Source: CAG-882 sp050874385
Lineage (GTDB): Bacteria; Bacillota; Clostridia; Lachnospirales; Lachnospiraceae
Assembly: GCA_050874385.1 (NCBI GenBank)
Contig: JBNMKO010000005.1
Span: 14,857-78,856 of the forward strand
Length of the DNA: 64,000 bases
Direction of reading: 5' to 3'
The notes beneath the pieces were generated by a model. That model was not told where the DNA came from. It saw only the letters and a list, made by a program, of their open reading frames with translations, and made no database searches. Position numbers and translations under genes: made by a program. Numbering within the stretch: the first letter of the stretch is position 1; each line of letters opens with the position of its first letter. Positions 35,417 to 44,028 of the stretch are shown one piece after another.

Positions 35417-36424
35417 ATGAAAACACGCTTTTTAAGAGATTTAGAGGTATCTGAAATTGGTATGGGCTGTATGGGATTTTCACATGGATATGGCAAAGTA
35501 CCGGAGCAGGATTACGCCATTTGCTCAATTCAAAAAGCCCATGATTTTGGATGCACGTTTTTTGACACTGCGGAAAGCTATGGAAAAGAACAGTTTTACA
35601 TAGGTCACAATGAGGAATTAGTCGGAAAAGCACTTCAAACTTTCCGAAAGAATGTGATTTTGGCTACGAAATTTCACCTTGGAACGCAGGAACTTGGCGA
35701 AAAGACTGATTTATACAATGTGATACGCGGTCATCTTGAGGCTTCAATGAAACGCTTACGGACGGACTATATCGACCTATATTATCTTCACAGGCTTAAC
35801 GAAAATGTTCCCGTTGAAGATATTGCGGAGGTTATGGGGCGGTTTATAAAAGAAGGGCTTATCCGCGGCTGGGGATTGTCACAGATTTCTTTGGACACAC
35901 TTCAAAAGGCGGATAATGTTACACCGGTTTCGGCTGTGCAGAATATTTATTCCATGGTTGAGAGGGATTGCGAGAAGGATATTTTTCCTTATTGCATCGA
36001 AAATAATATTGGAGTTGTTCCTTTTTCTCCGATTGCAAGCGGACTGCTCTCGGGAAAGGTGACTTCCAAGACAAAATTTGAGGGCGATGACGTGCGAAAA
36101 TTTGTACCACAGCTTTCAGAAAAAAATCTCAGCGCAAATCAGCCGATTTTGGATGTTCTTGCGGAATTTTCCAAGAGAAAAGAAGCCACATGTGCGCAGA
36201 TTTCACTTGCATGGATGCTGCACAAATATCCTAATGTTGTGCCTATTCCGGGCTCAAAAAATCAGGAGAGAATTTTGGAAAATCTTGGAGCATGGAATGT
36301 CAAGCTGACGGATAATGAATTTTCAGAGTTGGAGGCAGCTCTTGACGCATGTACTGTTTATGGACACAGAGGGCATGTTGAGTCGGAGCAGAAGACGTTC
36401 AGCAATAACTGGATAAAGAAATAA
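35417..36424 (+). CDS. Aldo/keto reductase
   Basis: A 335-aa NAD(P)H-dependent reductase of carbonyl compounds. Catalytic tetrad residues are visible: Asp and Tyr in FFDTAESYG, Lys in LATKFHLG, His in YYLHRLN. The cofactor phosphate region is VPIPGSKNQERILENLGA. GGAGG precedes the ATG. Stand-alone gene in the redox district, ended by a hairpin at 36516. Substrate unknown. Confidence 0.93.
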   Translation: MKTRFLRDLEVSEIGMGCMGFSHGYGKVPEQDYAICSIQKAHDFGCTFFDTAESYGKEQFYIGHNEELVGKALQTFRKNVILATKFHLGTQELGEKTDLYNVIRGHLEASMKRLRTDYIDLYYLHRLNENVPVEDIAEVMGRFIKEGLIRGWGLSQISLDTLQKADNVTPVSAVQNIYSMVERDCEKDIFPYCIENNIGVVPFSPIASGLLSGKVTSKTKFEGDDVRKFVPQLSEKNLSANQPILDVLAEFSKRKEATCAQISLAWMLHKYPNVVPIPGSKNQERILENLGAWNVKLTDNEFSELEAALDACTVYGHRGHVESEQKTFSNNWIKK

Positions 36425-36515
36425 GTATTTATAAAGAATTAATGTGAGGAATAAGCTTGGTAGTTTATTTTTCACACATGTAATTTGTTTTTGAGCGAAA
36501 ACAAAGTATTTTCAT

Positions 36516-36556
36516 GGCAATGAGAAATCGCTTGCGCGAGCTTCTCATTGCCTTTT
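36516..36556 (+). terminator. Intrinsic terminator after the aldo/keto reductase gene
   Basis: An 11-bp stem (GGCAATGAGAA 36516-36526 with TTCTCATTGCC 36542-36552) followed by TTTT; the loop holds a small CGC/GCG stem. Confidence 0.8.
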
Positions 36557-36587
36557 CGCGATAAATTGCTTAGAAATGAGGATTAAT

Positions 36588-37061
36588 ATGCACATCGAAA
36601 CATACAAAGAAAAATATACTGATGAGATTATTTCGCTTATTCTTGATATCCAGAATAATGAGGCAAAAATTAATTTATCGCTTGAGGAACAGCCCGATTT
36701 ACTTGATATAAGCAATTCTTATCAGAAAAATGGCGGAGAGTTCTGGGTTGCTTTGTCTGACGGAGACGTTATTGGTACTATCGGACTTATGTTAAAGGAA
36801 AAAGACTGTGCGGTGATGAAGAAGTTTTTTGTAAAAAAGGAATATCGCTCGAAAAAGATTGGTTTTGCACTGTACAGCGAACTTTTAAAATTTGCCCAAA
36901 ATTCGGGTATCAGGCATATTATACTGGACACTCCTTCTGTTGCTATTGCGTCGCATAGATTTTATGAAAATGCTGGATTTAGAAAAATTGCTAAGACGGA
37001 GTTGCCAATTTCGTATACATACCCGGACAGGGATAGTATTTTATATATGTTGAATTTATAG
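36588..37061 (+). CDS. GNAT family N-acetyltransferase
   Basis: A 157-aa acetyl-CoA-dependent acetyltransferase. The core shows FWVALSDGDVIGTIGLMLKEKDCAVMKKFFVKKEYRSKKIGFALYSELLKFA; the YRSKKIG turn is the acetyl-CoA pyrophosphate loop, in place of the common RGxGxG form. The end, HRFYENAGFRKI, is typical. ATG 36588 follows GAGGAT at 6 nt. The acceptor is unknown. Confidence 0.9.
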   Translation: MHIETYKEKYTDEIISLILDIQNNEAKINLSLEEQPDLLDISNSYQKNGGEFWVALSDGDVIGTIGLMLKEKDCAVMKKFFVKKEYRSKKIGFALYSELLKFAQNSGIRHIILDTPSVAIASHRFYENAGFRKIAKTELPISYTYPDRDSILYMLNL

Positions 37062-37075
37062 ATTAAATTAATACT

Positions 37076-37123
37076 TGGCACAAATTGCATTGAAACTGGC
37101 GCGCAATGTCATTCAGTTATAAA
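37076..37123 (+). promoter_or_regulatory. AraC-linked repeated element, copy 1
   Basis: TGGCACAAATTGCATT, TGGCGC and AATGTCATTCA occur here in the same order and nearly the same spacing as at 38429. The element lies before the SDR remnant and AraC gene, while copy 2 lies before the ABC exporter. Conservation across about 48 bp of otherwise unrelated intergenic DNA suggests a binding region for the AraC protein encoded between them. Confidence 0.65.
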
Positions 37124-37125
37124 TA

Positions 37126-37383
37126 AATACAAGCTATAATGAAACTGCAAAGGGCGGAGCGTATGAACAGTATGCGAATAAGGCGGCAGAGGGAATGATA
37201 AAAAATTATTCAGGAAATATGCTTACAAAGCCAGAACTTATTGCCAAAACAGTAAGAAAAGCAGTTACCAGGAAAAGACCACACACACGTTATCTTGTAG
37301 GTTTTATGGCGAAACCTATGGTTATCACACACAAAATATTTGGTGACCGTGTATTTGATTGGGTAATTAATAATTTTAGTTAG
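37126..37383 (+). pseudogene. C-terminal remnant of a short-chain dehydrogenase
   Basis: An open frame of about 85 codons reads AKGGAYEQYANKAAEGMIKN, then LTKPELIAKTVRKAVTRKRP and ITHKIFGDRVFDWVINNF. This matches the C-terminal third of SDR oxidoreductases, but the cofactor-binding and catalytic parts are gone; upstream it runs directly into the repeated control element. The simplest reading is a deletion joining the promoter region to the 3' end of the gene. An ATG at 37195 could in theory give a 62-aa peptide, but without a ribosome site. It sits 14 bp before the AraC gene. Confidence 0.75.
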
Positions 37384-37397
37384 AAGAAGGTGAGATA

Positions 37398-38381
37398 TTG
37401 AAACATTTTCCATTGGATAAAAACTATGCAGTATTGCTGAGAACGTATGGAATTTCAGTGGATGAATTGCTAAAAAGGGCACGACTGCCGCTTGATATGT
37501 TTGTGAGGGACAATCCTTGTGTGACCTCAGAAGAATACTATCGTTTTATGCGGGCAATAGAGGAGATTGTACCAGACAGGAAAATGCCAATACAGCTTGC
37601 GACAGCTGAAAATATTGAGACGATAACACCGCCGATATTCGGGGCGTATTGCAGTGCCAATGCGAGGGAGTGTATCAAAAGGATTGCACAATATAAGGCG
37701 TTGGCGGGAGCTATAATATTTGGCGTTTGCGAGGATGAGCAAGGAGTTACTGTAGAGATAAAAGGTGAGGAAAATATAGAACTTCCGGAAATTATCATAG
37801 GAGTTGAGATGGCACTTTTGACAAATCTTATCCGGAAAGCAACAAAGGAAAATGTGATACCGATAAAGATTATCGTGAAAAAATCTTTTGCAAACCCGGA
37901 ATATGAACAGTTCTTAGGGTGTAAGGCAGAAGAAGGAGTGGTAAATTCTATCACATTTTCTTCCGAGGATGCAGAAATACCATTTATAACAAGAAATGAG
38001 TCGATGTGGAATTTTTTTGAGCCGGAGTTGAAAAAAAGGCTCAGTGAGATGGATACGGACGAGTCGTTTTCAGCAAAGGTGAGAAGTGTTTTAGTTGAAA
38101 TTCTTCCTGCCGGAAAATCGACAATAGAAGATGTAGCGGATGCACTTGGAATGAGCAAACGAAGCCTACAAAGAAAGCTAAAGGAGGAGGACACCACATT
38201 TCAAAAGCAATTAAATCATGTCAGGGAATTGCTTGCGAAGAATTATATCCAGAATACGCGGCTGTCGTCGGAGAACATTGCGTATCTGCTTGGGTATCAG
38301 GATTTAAATTCATTTTTTAGGGCATTTGCTCTTTGGACGGGAAAAACGGTTACGGCATATAAGCAGGAAACCTCTTTATAG
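37398..38381 (+). CDS. AraC family regulator with arabinose-operon-regulator-type N-domain
   Basis: A 327-aa regulator. The N-terminal ligand domain (about 15-195) resembles PF12625 (Arabinose_bd), found in OruR/VirF-like proteins rather than true sugar sensors. The C-terminal helix-turn-helix pair (about 230-325) includes STIEDVADALGMSKRSLQRKLKEEDTTF and SSENIAYLLGYQDLNSFFRAFALWTGKTVTAYK. Start is TTG 37398 after GAAGGTGAG. The same DNA element occurs upstream of this unit and of the ABC exporter that follows, so it probably controls both. Confidence 0.9.
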   Translation: MKHFPLDKNYAVLLRTYGISVDELLKRARLPLDMFVRDNPCVTSEEYYRFMRAIEEIVPDRKMPIQLATAENIETITPPIFGAYCSANARECIKRIAQYKALAGAIIFGVCEDEQGVTVEIKGEENIELPEIIIGVEMALLTNLIRKATKENVIPIKIIVKKSFANPEYEQFLGCKAEEGVVNSITFSSEDAEIPFITRNESMWNFFEPELKKRLSEMDTDESFSAKVRSVLVEILPAGKSTIEDVADALGMSKRSLQRKLKEEDTTFQKQLNHVRELLAKNYIQNTRLSSENIAYLLGYQDLNSFFRAFALWTGKTVTAYKQETSL

Positions 38382-38396
38382 AGGCCCTGCTTTTTT
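38362..38396 (+). terminator. Terminator overlapping the end of the AraC gene
   Basis: GCAGG (38363-38367)/CCTGC (38386-38390) with inner CCTC/GAGG, followed by T6. The stem starts before the AraC stop codon. Confidence 0.8.
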
Positions 38397-38428
38397 GTGG
38401 GGAAAGTAAGTTCATATACGGTGGACTG

Positions 38429-38478
38429 TGGCACAAATTGCATTAAAAATTGGCGCTTAATGTCATTCAAACTTATAA
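38429..38478 (+). promoter_or_regulatory. AraC-linked repeated element, copy 2
   Basis: TGGCACAAATTGCATT (38429-38444), then TGGCGC and AATGTCATTCA, matching 37076-37123 with few changes and small spacing shifts. It stands about 65 bp before the ABC exporter start, a normal position for an activator site. Confidence 0.65.
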
Positions 38479-38541
38479 AATATTTATATATATTAAAAAG
38501 ATACCGATATTATACATATAAAAAGCAAAGGGGACTTTAGT

Positions 38542-41500
38542 ATGCTGCAAATAAATAATATATGTAAGGAGTACAAAACAGATAAACTTATTCAAAAGGC
38601 ACTCGATAATGTCAGTCTTAATTTCAGGGACAGCGAATTTGTTGCCATTTTAGGACCAAGTGGTTCAGGCAAAACAACATTGTTGAATATTATAGGCGGA
38701 TTGGACCGCTATGACAGCGGCGATTTAATTATAAATGGAATATCCACAAAACGATACAATGAAAGAGATTGGGATTCTTATCGCAATCATACCATAGGCT
38801 TTGTATTTCAAAGTTATAATTTGATACCGCATCAGACGGTTTTGTCAAATGTGGAGTTGGCACTGACAATTTCGGGAATTTCAAGAAGTGAACGAAGAAA
38901 GCGCGCCAAAGAGGCATTGGAGAAGGTAGGCTTGGGGGCGCAGATACATAAAAAGCCAAATCAGATGTCGGGTGGACAGATGCAGAGAGTGGCAATCGCA
39001 AGAGCGCTTGTTAACAATCCGGATATTTTGCTTGCCGATGAACCGACGGGGGCTTTAGACAGCGAGACAAGTATACAGGTAATGAATCTTCTAGAGGAAG
39101 TTGCTAAGGAAAGACTGGTGATTATGGTAACGCATAATCCTGAATTAGCGGAACAATATGCAACCAGAATTGTAAAACTGAAAGATGGAAATATTATTTC
39201 GGATACCAATCCATTTTCAACTATAAAAAAACCTTATGAAAAAGCAATTCATAAAAACATGGGAAAATCTTCCATGTCGCCATTTACCGCCATAGCTCTC
39301 AGTTTTCAGAACTTGAGAACCAAGAAAGCAAGGACGTTTCTGACATCGTTTGCCGGTTCTATAGGTATTATAGGCATAGCATTGATTATTGCCATTTCTA
39401 ATGGCGTAAATGGTTATATTAAGACCATGGAGGAGGACACTTTATCCGAATATCCACTTCAAATTCAGAGTACAGGTATAGATTTGACTTCGATGATGAT
39501 GGACATGGCAACGGGGAAAAATGAAGAAGCATCAAAAAATACAGTCGGTGTGACGGAAATGGTAACAAATTTTTTCTCCAAGACAAATACGAATGATTTG
39601 GCATCGTTGAAACAATGGCTTGGTGATAATATTAATCAATTTGCTCAATATGCAAATTCAGTGGAATATAAATATTCTGTGACACCTCAGATATTTCGCA
39701 TAGATGGGGACTGTGTCCGTCAGGTAAACCCTGATAAATCATTTTCTGCGTTGGGAACGGGTTCATCATCGGTCAGCAGTATGATATCTGGCAGTATGAA
39801 CGCAAATGTATTTTATGAATTGCCATCTAATCCTGATATGTACACAGCACAGTATAATTTAATGGCAGGACATTGGCCACAAAACTATACAGAATGTGTC
39901 TTGGTTTTAAATTCACAGGGAAATATAAGTGATTTAATGCAGTATACACTTGGACTTAGTGATAGTAAAGAGCTGGATAAGATGATTGCATCTTTTGTGG
40001 CTGAGGAAGATATAAAAATACCTGATAATAATAAAACTTATTCGTATGAACAATTAACGGATATTTCTTTTAAATTGGTTAACAGCATAGATTATTATGA
40101 ATATAATGCAGCACAGGGAGTGTGGAAAGAAAAGACAGACAATGAAGATTATATGAGAGAGCTTGTAAGACGAGGGGAAGATTTAAAGATTGTAGGTGTT
40201 GTAAAACCGTCAGAGGGTACATCTGCTACAATGCTTCATTCAGGCATCTGGTACACTCCTGACTTAATTAATCACATTATTGAGTCGGCAAAGACGGGAG
40301 AAATTGTAAAACAGCAGCTAGAGCATAGGGATATAGATGTTTTTACAGGAGAACCGTTTGGAAGTGATAACACACAAAAAGAACTGGATATGGCATCACT
40401 GTTTAAAATAGACACAGATGCCCTGAGGGAGGCATTTAAGATTGATGAGAGTGTTTTTGATTTGGATATGTCCGATTTAGCTAATATGGATGTGAATATT
40501 CCTGACTTGGGAGCAATAATTAATATGGACAATATGGATATGTCGGATTTTTTTAGTTTGGATGATTTACAAGGCAATTTTGTTGATATGAATAATGTTA
40601 ATATTGAGGATGTTTTAAATCAAATTAATATTTCAATATCTCAGGAAAATATGGAAATGATATTTAACGATATTTTACAGGGATATCTGGAGAGTATTGA
40701 GGGAAAACCGGAAACTGATTTTTCAAATTTTCAGCAAGGTTTTGAAGAGTATTTAAAATCGGATAATGTTGCACAGCAATTACAGACAGATATAGAAGAA
40801 CTTGTGAAGAACAAAATAAAGGTTGATATATCACAGGAAAGGCTGATGACTGATATAGCACAGCTTATCAATCAATATGAAGATTACGCTAAGAAAAATA
40901 ACATTACTGAAAATGACATAGAAAGTGTAAGGGCATTTTTGGAGCAGCCTGAAATTCAGCAAAAGATTTCTGAGGAAGCCGAATGGCTGATAAATGAAAG
41001 TGTAACCGTGGACATCACGAGGGAAGATATACAAGAAATATTAAATAAAAATATATGGTCAGGCTATTTGGAATATGCGGATGCACACGGTCTTGCAAAT
41101 CCGCAGAAACTAGGCATATATTTTACTGAATATTTGCAATCTGAGGCTGGTCAGAATATATTGCGAAATGACATGCAAAAAATTCTGGAGTCGTCACAGT
41201 TGGAAAAACAATTCGCTGATGTCATTTCAAGTGTTATGCAACAAAGCATCAACACAATTATGGAAAATATGAGCCAACAGTTGACACAAAATATGCAGCG
41301 TGCAACTGACAGCATGGTGCAAAAAATTACAGCTCAAATGCAGATGGCATTGCAGGAAGTGATGTCTCAAATTACAACTAATATGACATTGGCAATGCAG
41401 AACAGTATGAATAAATTGATAGAAAATATGGATAAGGCATTTTACATAGACGCAGATAAATTTGCAGAGGTTATCCAGATGGGTATAGATAAAGATGAAT

Positions 41501-42165
41501 TATCTGAATTGATGATGTCGCTTGTTTCATATAAGGGTGCGACATTGGATTCAAATCTTAAAAAATTGGGATATGCACAGGAAGATAACCCGACAGAGAT
41601 AGATATATATCCAAAAGATTTTGAAAGCAAGGACAAGATTGTTGAGTTATTGGATTTATATAATGCACAAATGAAAGAAAATGGAAATGATGAACAGATA
41701 ATTAATTATACGGATATGGTGGGAACACTTATGAGTTCAGTGACACAGATTGTGAATGTAATCAGTTATGTTTTGATTGCTTTTGTGGCAATATCATTGG
41801 TTGTGTCATCCATTATGATAGGTATTATAACATATATAAGTGTGTTGGAGCGAAAGAAGGAAATAGGAATTTTGAGGGCGATGGGAGCTTCAAAGAGCAA
41901 TATTTCAACAGTATTCAATGCTGAGACAGGAATTGTTGGAATGGGTGCAGGAATTTTAGGCATTGGCATCACATTAATTCTTCTAATTCCGGGGAATATG
42001 TTAATTCAACATCTTACAGGCATTGGAAATATTCATGCCATGCTTACATTATTGCCGATGATTGTGCTGATTGCGTTAAGTACGGTGCTTACAATGCTTG
42101 GAGGCTTAATACCATCAAGAACGGCTGCAAACAGTGACCCGGTAACAGCGTTGAGAAATGAATAA
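38542..42165 (+). CDS. MacB-like ABC transporter, fused ATPase and permease, giant ectodomain
   Basis: A 1207-aa protein. Residues 1-230 are a lipoprotein/peptide-exporter-type ATPase: Walker A GPSGSGKTT (38-46), signature MSGGQMQRV (from 142), then ADEPTGALD. A membrane helix (about 270-292) is followed by an extracytoplasmic region of some 770 residues, and three C-terminal helices (about 1068-1180) with the FtsX-like ERKKEIGILRAMGASKSNIS loop. The ectodomain contains an Asp/Met/Asn-rich stretch (about 635-700) and a Met/Gln-rich helix (about 905-960). Such type VII transporters move or sense peptides or lipids at the cell surface. It is downstream of an AraC regulator sharing its control element. 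Substrate unknown. Confidence 0.9.
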   Translation: MLQINNICKEYKTDKLIQKALDNVSLNFRDSEFVAILGPSGSGKTTLLNIIGGLDRYDSGDLIINGISTKRYNERDWDSYRNHTIGFVFQSYNLIPHQTVLSNVELALTISGISRSERRKRAKEALEKVGLGAQIHKKPNQMSGGQMQRVAIARALVNNPDILLADEPTGALDSETSIQVMNLLEEVAKERLVIMVTHNPELAEQYATRIVKLKDGNIISDTNPFSTIKKPYEKAIHKNMGKSSMSPFTAIALSFQNLRTKKARTFLTSFAGSIGIIGIALIIAISNGVNGYIKTMEEDTLSEYPLQIQSTGIDLTSMMMDMATGKNEEASKNTVGVTEMVTNFFSKTNTNDLASLKQWLGDNINQFAQYANSVEYKYSVTPQIFRIDGDCVRQVNPDKSFSALGTGSSSVSSMISGSMNANVFYELPSNPDMYTAQYNLMAGHWPQNYTECVLVLNSQGNISDLMQYTLGLSDSKELDKMIASFVAEEDIKIPDNNKTYSYEQLTDISFKLVNSIDYYEYNAAQGVWKEKTDNEDYMRELVRRGEDLKIVGVVKPSEGTSATMLHSGIWYTPDLINHIIESAKTGEIVKQQLEHRDIDVFTGEPFGSDNTQKELDMASLFKIDTDALREAFKIDESVFDLDMSDLANMDVNIPDLGAIINMDNMDMSDFFSLDDLQGNFVDMNNVNIEDVLNQINISISQENMEMIFNDILQGYLESIEGKPETDFSNFQQGFEEYLKSDNVAQQLQTDIEELVKNKIKVDISQERLMTDIAQLINQYEDYAKKNNITENDIESVRAFLEQPEIQQKISEEAEWLINESVTVDITREDIQEILNKNIWSGYLEYADAHGLANPQKLGIYFTEYLQSEAGQNILRNDMQKILESSQLEKQFADVISSVMQQSINTIMENMSQQLTQNMQRATDSMVQKITAQMQMALQEVMSQITTNMTLAMQNSMNKLIENMDKAFYIDADKFAEVIQMGIDKDELSELMMSLVSYKGATLDSNLKKLGYAQEDNPTEIDIYPKDFESKDKIVELLDLYNAQMKENGNDEQIINYTDMVGTLMSSVTQIVNVISYVLIAFVAISLVVSSIMIGIITYISVLERKKEIGILRAMGASKSNISTVFNAETGIVGMGAGILGIGITLILLIPGNMLIQHLTGIGNIHAMLTLLPMIVLIALSTVLTMLGGLIPSRTAANSDPVTALRNE

Positions 42166-42206
42166 TATTGTATTTGAGAAAATAAATTACACACATGTTT
42201 GACATA

Positions 42207-42250
42207 TTAAGGCAGGCTATATCAACAGCTATTGATATAGCTTGCCTTAA
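42207..42250. terminator. Long hairpin downstream of the ABC exporter
   Basis: A 44-nt inverted repeat: TTAAGGCA and GCTATATCAA pair with TTGATATAGC and TGCCTTAA, giving a stem of about 19 bp. There is no true T-run after it, so it may act as an mRNA 3' stabiliser rather than a clear terminator. Confidence 0.65.
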
Positions 42251-42316
42251 TTGCCTATATATGGTACAGTCAATGTGATACTTGAAAGCTGTTTTGCTAT
42301 TATCATGTCATATTAG

Positions 42317-42433
42317 AATGAGCTTGTGGAAATGATAGCCTCGTTTGGACAGATGCCATGTCACATAATGCCTGTGACACCGGAAAAATTGGCAGATATC
42401 ATAGAAGATGCTATTGCGGGAGGAGTTTTCTGA
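42317..42433 (+). pseudogene. 39-codon remnant of an unidentified gene
   Basis: The frame NELVEMIASFGQMPC, then HIMPVTPEKLADIIEDAIAG, looks like the regular C-terminal end of a globular protein, but an in-frame TAG at 42314 and non-protein-like sequence precede it. I cannot name the parent family. It lies in the gene-poor 42166-42924 region together with hairpins and repeats, which suggests deletion debris. Confidence 0.4.
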
Positions 42434-42456
42434 CATTAATCATCAAAAATATCTAT

Positions 42457-42715
42457 TCGACAAAACAGTTGAGAAGTGATATAATGAATACAAAATTTTT
42501 GAAGGGTATTATCAAACTTAATACAATTATTACAGGTGGTTCAAACAGAAGGTTCCGACTTTTATGGGTTGGGCAGTTTGTTTATATAACGATTATACAT
42601 GGAGTTCCGTAAAATGGAATAGCCTAAGTAGAGGATGAAAACAGTGGAGATTGTAATGCCTGAAATAATCCTAAAAGGAACGGCTCGGATATGGAACTCT
42701 GAACCGTTCCTTTTT
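42457..42715 (+). ncRNA. Possible orphan transcript: promoter to terminator without a convincing gene
   Basis: TCGACA (42457-42462), a 17-nt spacer and TATAAT (42480-42485) form a good promoter. A strong terminator (AAAAGGAACGG 42673-42683 with CCGTTCCTTTTT 42704-42715) ends the unit about 225 nt later. Between them the only frame is a 42-aa peptide (from ATG 42484, overlapping the -10) of unlikely composition. It could be a small RNA or a remnant of a deleted gene's leader and end. Confidence 0.35.
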
Positions 42716-42716
42716 A

Positions 42717-42775
42717 ATATTATAAGGAAGTCTTCAGCTTCTACTTCGTGGGGGCAATAAATGGGACTTCCTTTT
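42717..42775 (+). repeat. Repeat family 1, copy 3
   Basis: ATTATAAGGAAGTC, then CTTCTACTTCGTGGGGG and CAATAAATGGGACTTCC: about three quarters identical to the core at 12931-12990. AAGGAAGTC (42724-42732) and GACTTCCTTTT (42765-42775) pair, so it is again hairpin-forming. Confidence 0.55.
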
Positions 42776-42824
42776 ATTTAGAAATTGTAAAGCTCATTGT
42801 AATATGTTATGATATCGGCAAGTA

Positions 42825-42862
42825 ATTATGAGCAAGCGAAATGGATTGCAGATATCCAATTG
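42825..42862 (+). repeat. Repeat family 2, copy C
   Basis: ATTATGAGCAAGCGAAAT followed by GGATTGCAGATATCCAATTG, matching copies at 27010 and 27221, with the GGAT/ATCC inverted core. As at 26908-27050, it follows a family 1 element after a short spacer. It lies about 60 bp before the FIST gene start. Confidence 0.65.
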
Positions 42863-42924
42863 ACAATGATTTTTTAGTACTGGGAAATTCCAATAAAATT
42901 TAGTTTTGAAAGGTGAGTGAGGCA

Positions 42925-43986
42925 ATGAAACAGACATATAAAGTGGATAAAAGCGGTAATCTCACAGAGGTACTTCGCGGAATAAATGCGCCAAAGTTGT
43001 TATTGTTGATGTCAAATGATAAGCAGTTTGAGCAGCATGTTAAGGAGCTTGAACAGCGTTTTCCGGGAGTTCCAAGTATTGGGTGCGTGGGAGGCAGTTA
43101 CGGTGGACAGACTGTGGTTGCACAGAATGGTGTGGCAGTTATCGCCATGGAAGGAAATCTCACAGTAGCCACGAATGTGCTCGAACAGGCATCGACCATG
43201 CCGGTAAAGTATATCGAGAGGTTGGAAAAAGATGTAAGCAAAGTCGGCGCTTCAGAGAGTAACACGGTATGTATTGACTTTTGCACAGGGAATGACGCGT
43301 GTGTCTTGACCACAATCTACAGTGTGCTTGGCAAGAAAAAGATATCCCTTGTAGGTGGAACAGGGGAGGTTGGAAAAGTTTCAGTCAACGGAAAGGTTTA
43401 CACTGACGCGGATGTCTATGCCCTTATTCGCAACAATGATGGAAAAATCAAGGTATATAAGGAAAATATTTATAAGCAGGTTCCGGGCTGCCGTTTTATC
43501 GCATCTAAGACTGACCGCAGCAAATATCTTTTGGGTGAGCTAAACGGACAGCCGGCTAAAAATGTGTATAAAGACCTTTTACATATAAGCGATAATGATA
43601 TTGGCACGCAGACTTTTAAAAACCCATTCGGAAAGATGAACGGGCAGGATATATGTATCATATCCATCAAGGAAGTAGTAGGAAATCAGCTTGCATGTTT
43701 TAGGCAGGTGAACGACTCGGATGTCCTTACACTCCTTGAGGCTCAGGACATTCCGCATGTTGTAGATGAGACAATCAAGAAAATTAAATAGGATTTCCAG
43801 CATGTATCAGCGGTGTTTTCAATAAACTGCTGTTTTAGATATTTACTTTTTTCACAAGAACATTATTTTGAAACTTACTTAAAAACAATGGAGCAGTTGG
43901 GAAATCATGCAGGACTGATTGGGTATGGGGAACATTACAATCAGCAGTTTGTAAACCAGACTATGACTTGTGTGGTGTTTGAATAA
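42925..43986 (+). pseudogene. FIST domain sensor gene interrupted by an in-frame amber codon
   Basis: The first 288 codons (to TAG at 43789-43791) encode a FIST_N domain and the start of FIST_C, a sensory module thought to bind small ligands such as amino acids. Directly after the TAG, in the same frame, 64 more codons (43792-43983, stop TAA 43984) give FQHVSAVFSINCCFRYLLF and then GLIGYGEHYNQQFVNQTMTC, the expected end of FIST_C with its GE and NQT motifs. The intact gene would be about 353 codons. Many genes in this window end normally in TAG, so genome-wide recoding is unlikely; a nonsense mutation or sequencing error is simplest. ATG 42925 follows AGGTGAG. A soluble chemotaxis transducer follows. 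Confidence 0.85.
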
Positions 43987-44028
43987 TAGATTTGTGTAAA
44001 AAATAATTACAGAAAAAGAGGAAAATAT

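Noticed and set aside
42314..42316. A second amber-interrupted gene like FIST
   Set aside because: Sequence upstream of this TAG in the same frame is not protein-like and matches no domain, so readthrough is not supported.
42358..42612. 84-aa protein frame
   Set aside because: It joins a shadow of the 42317 remnant to a 42-codon tail, has no ribosome site at its start and runs across the -10 element of a promoter.
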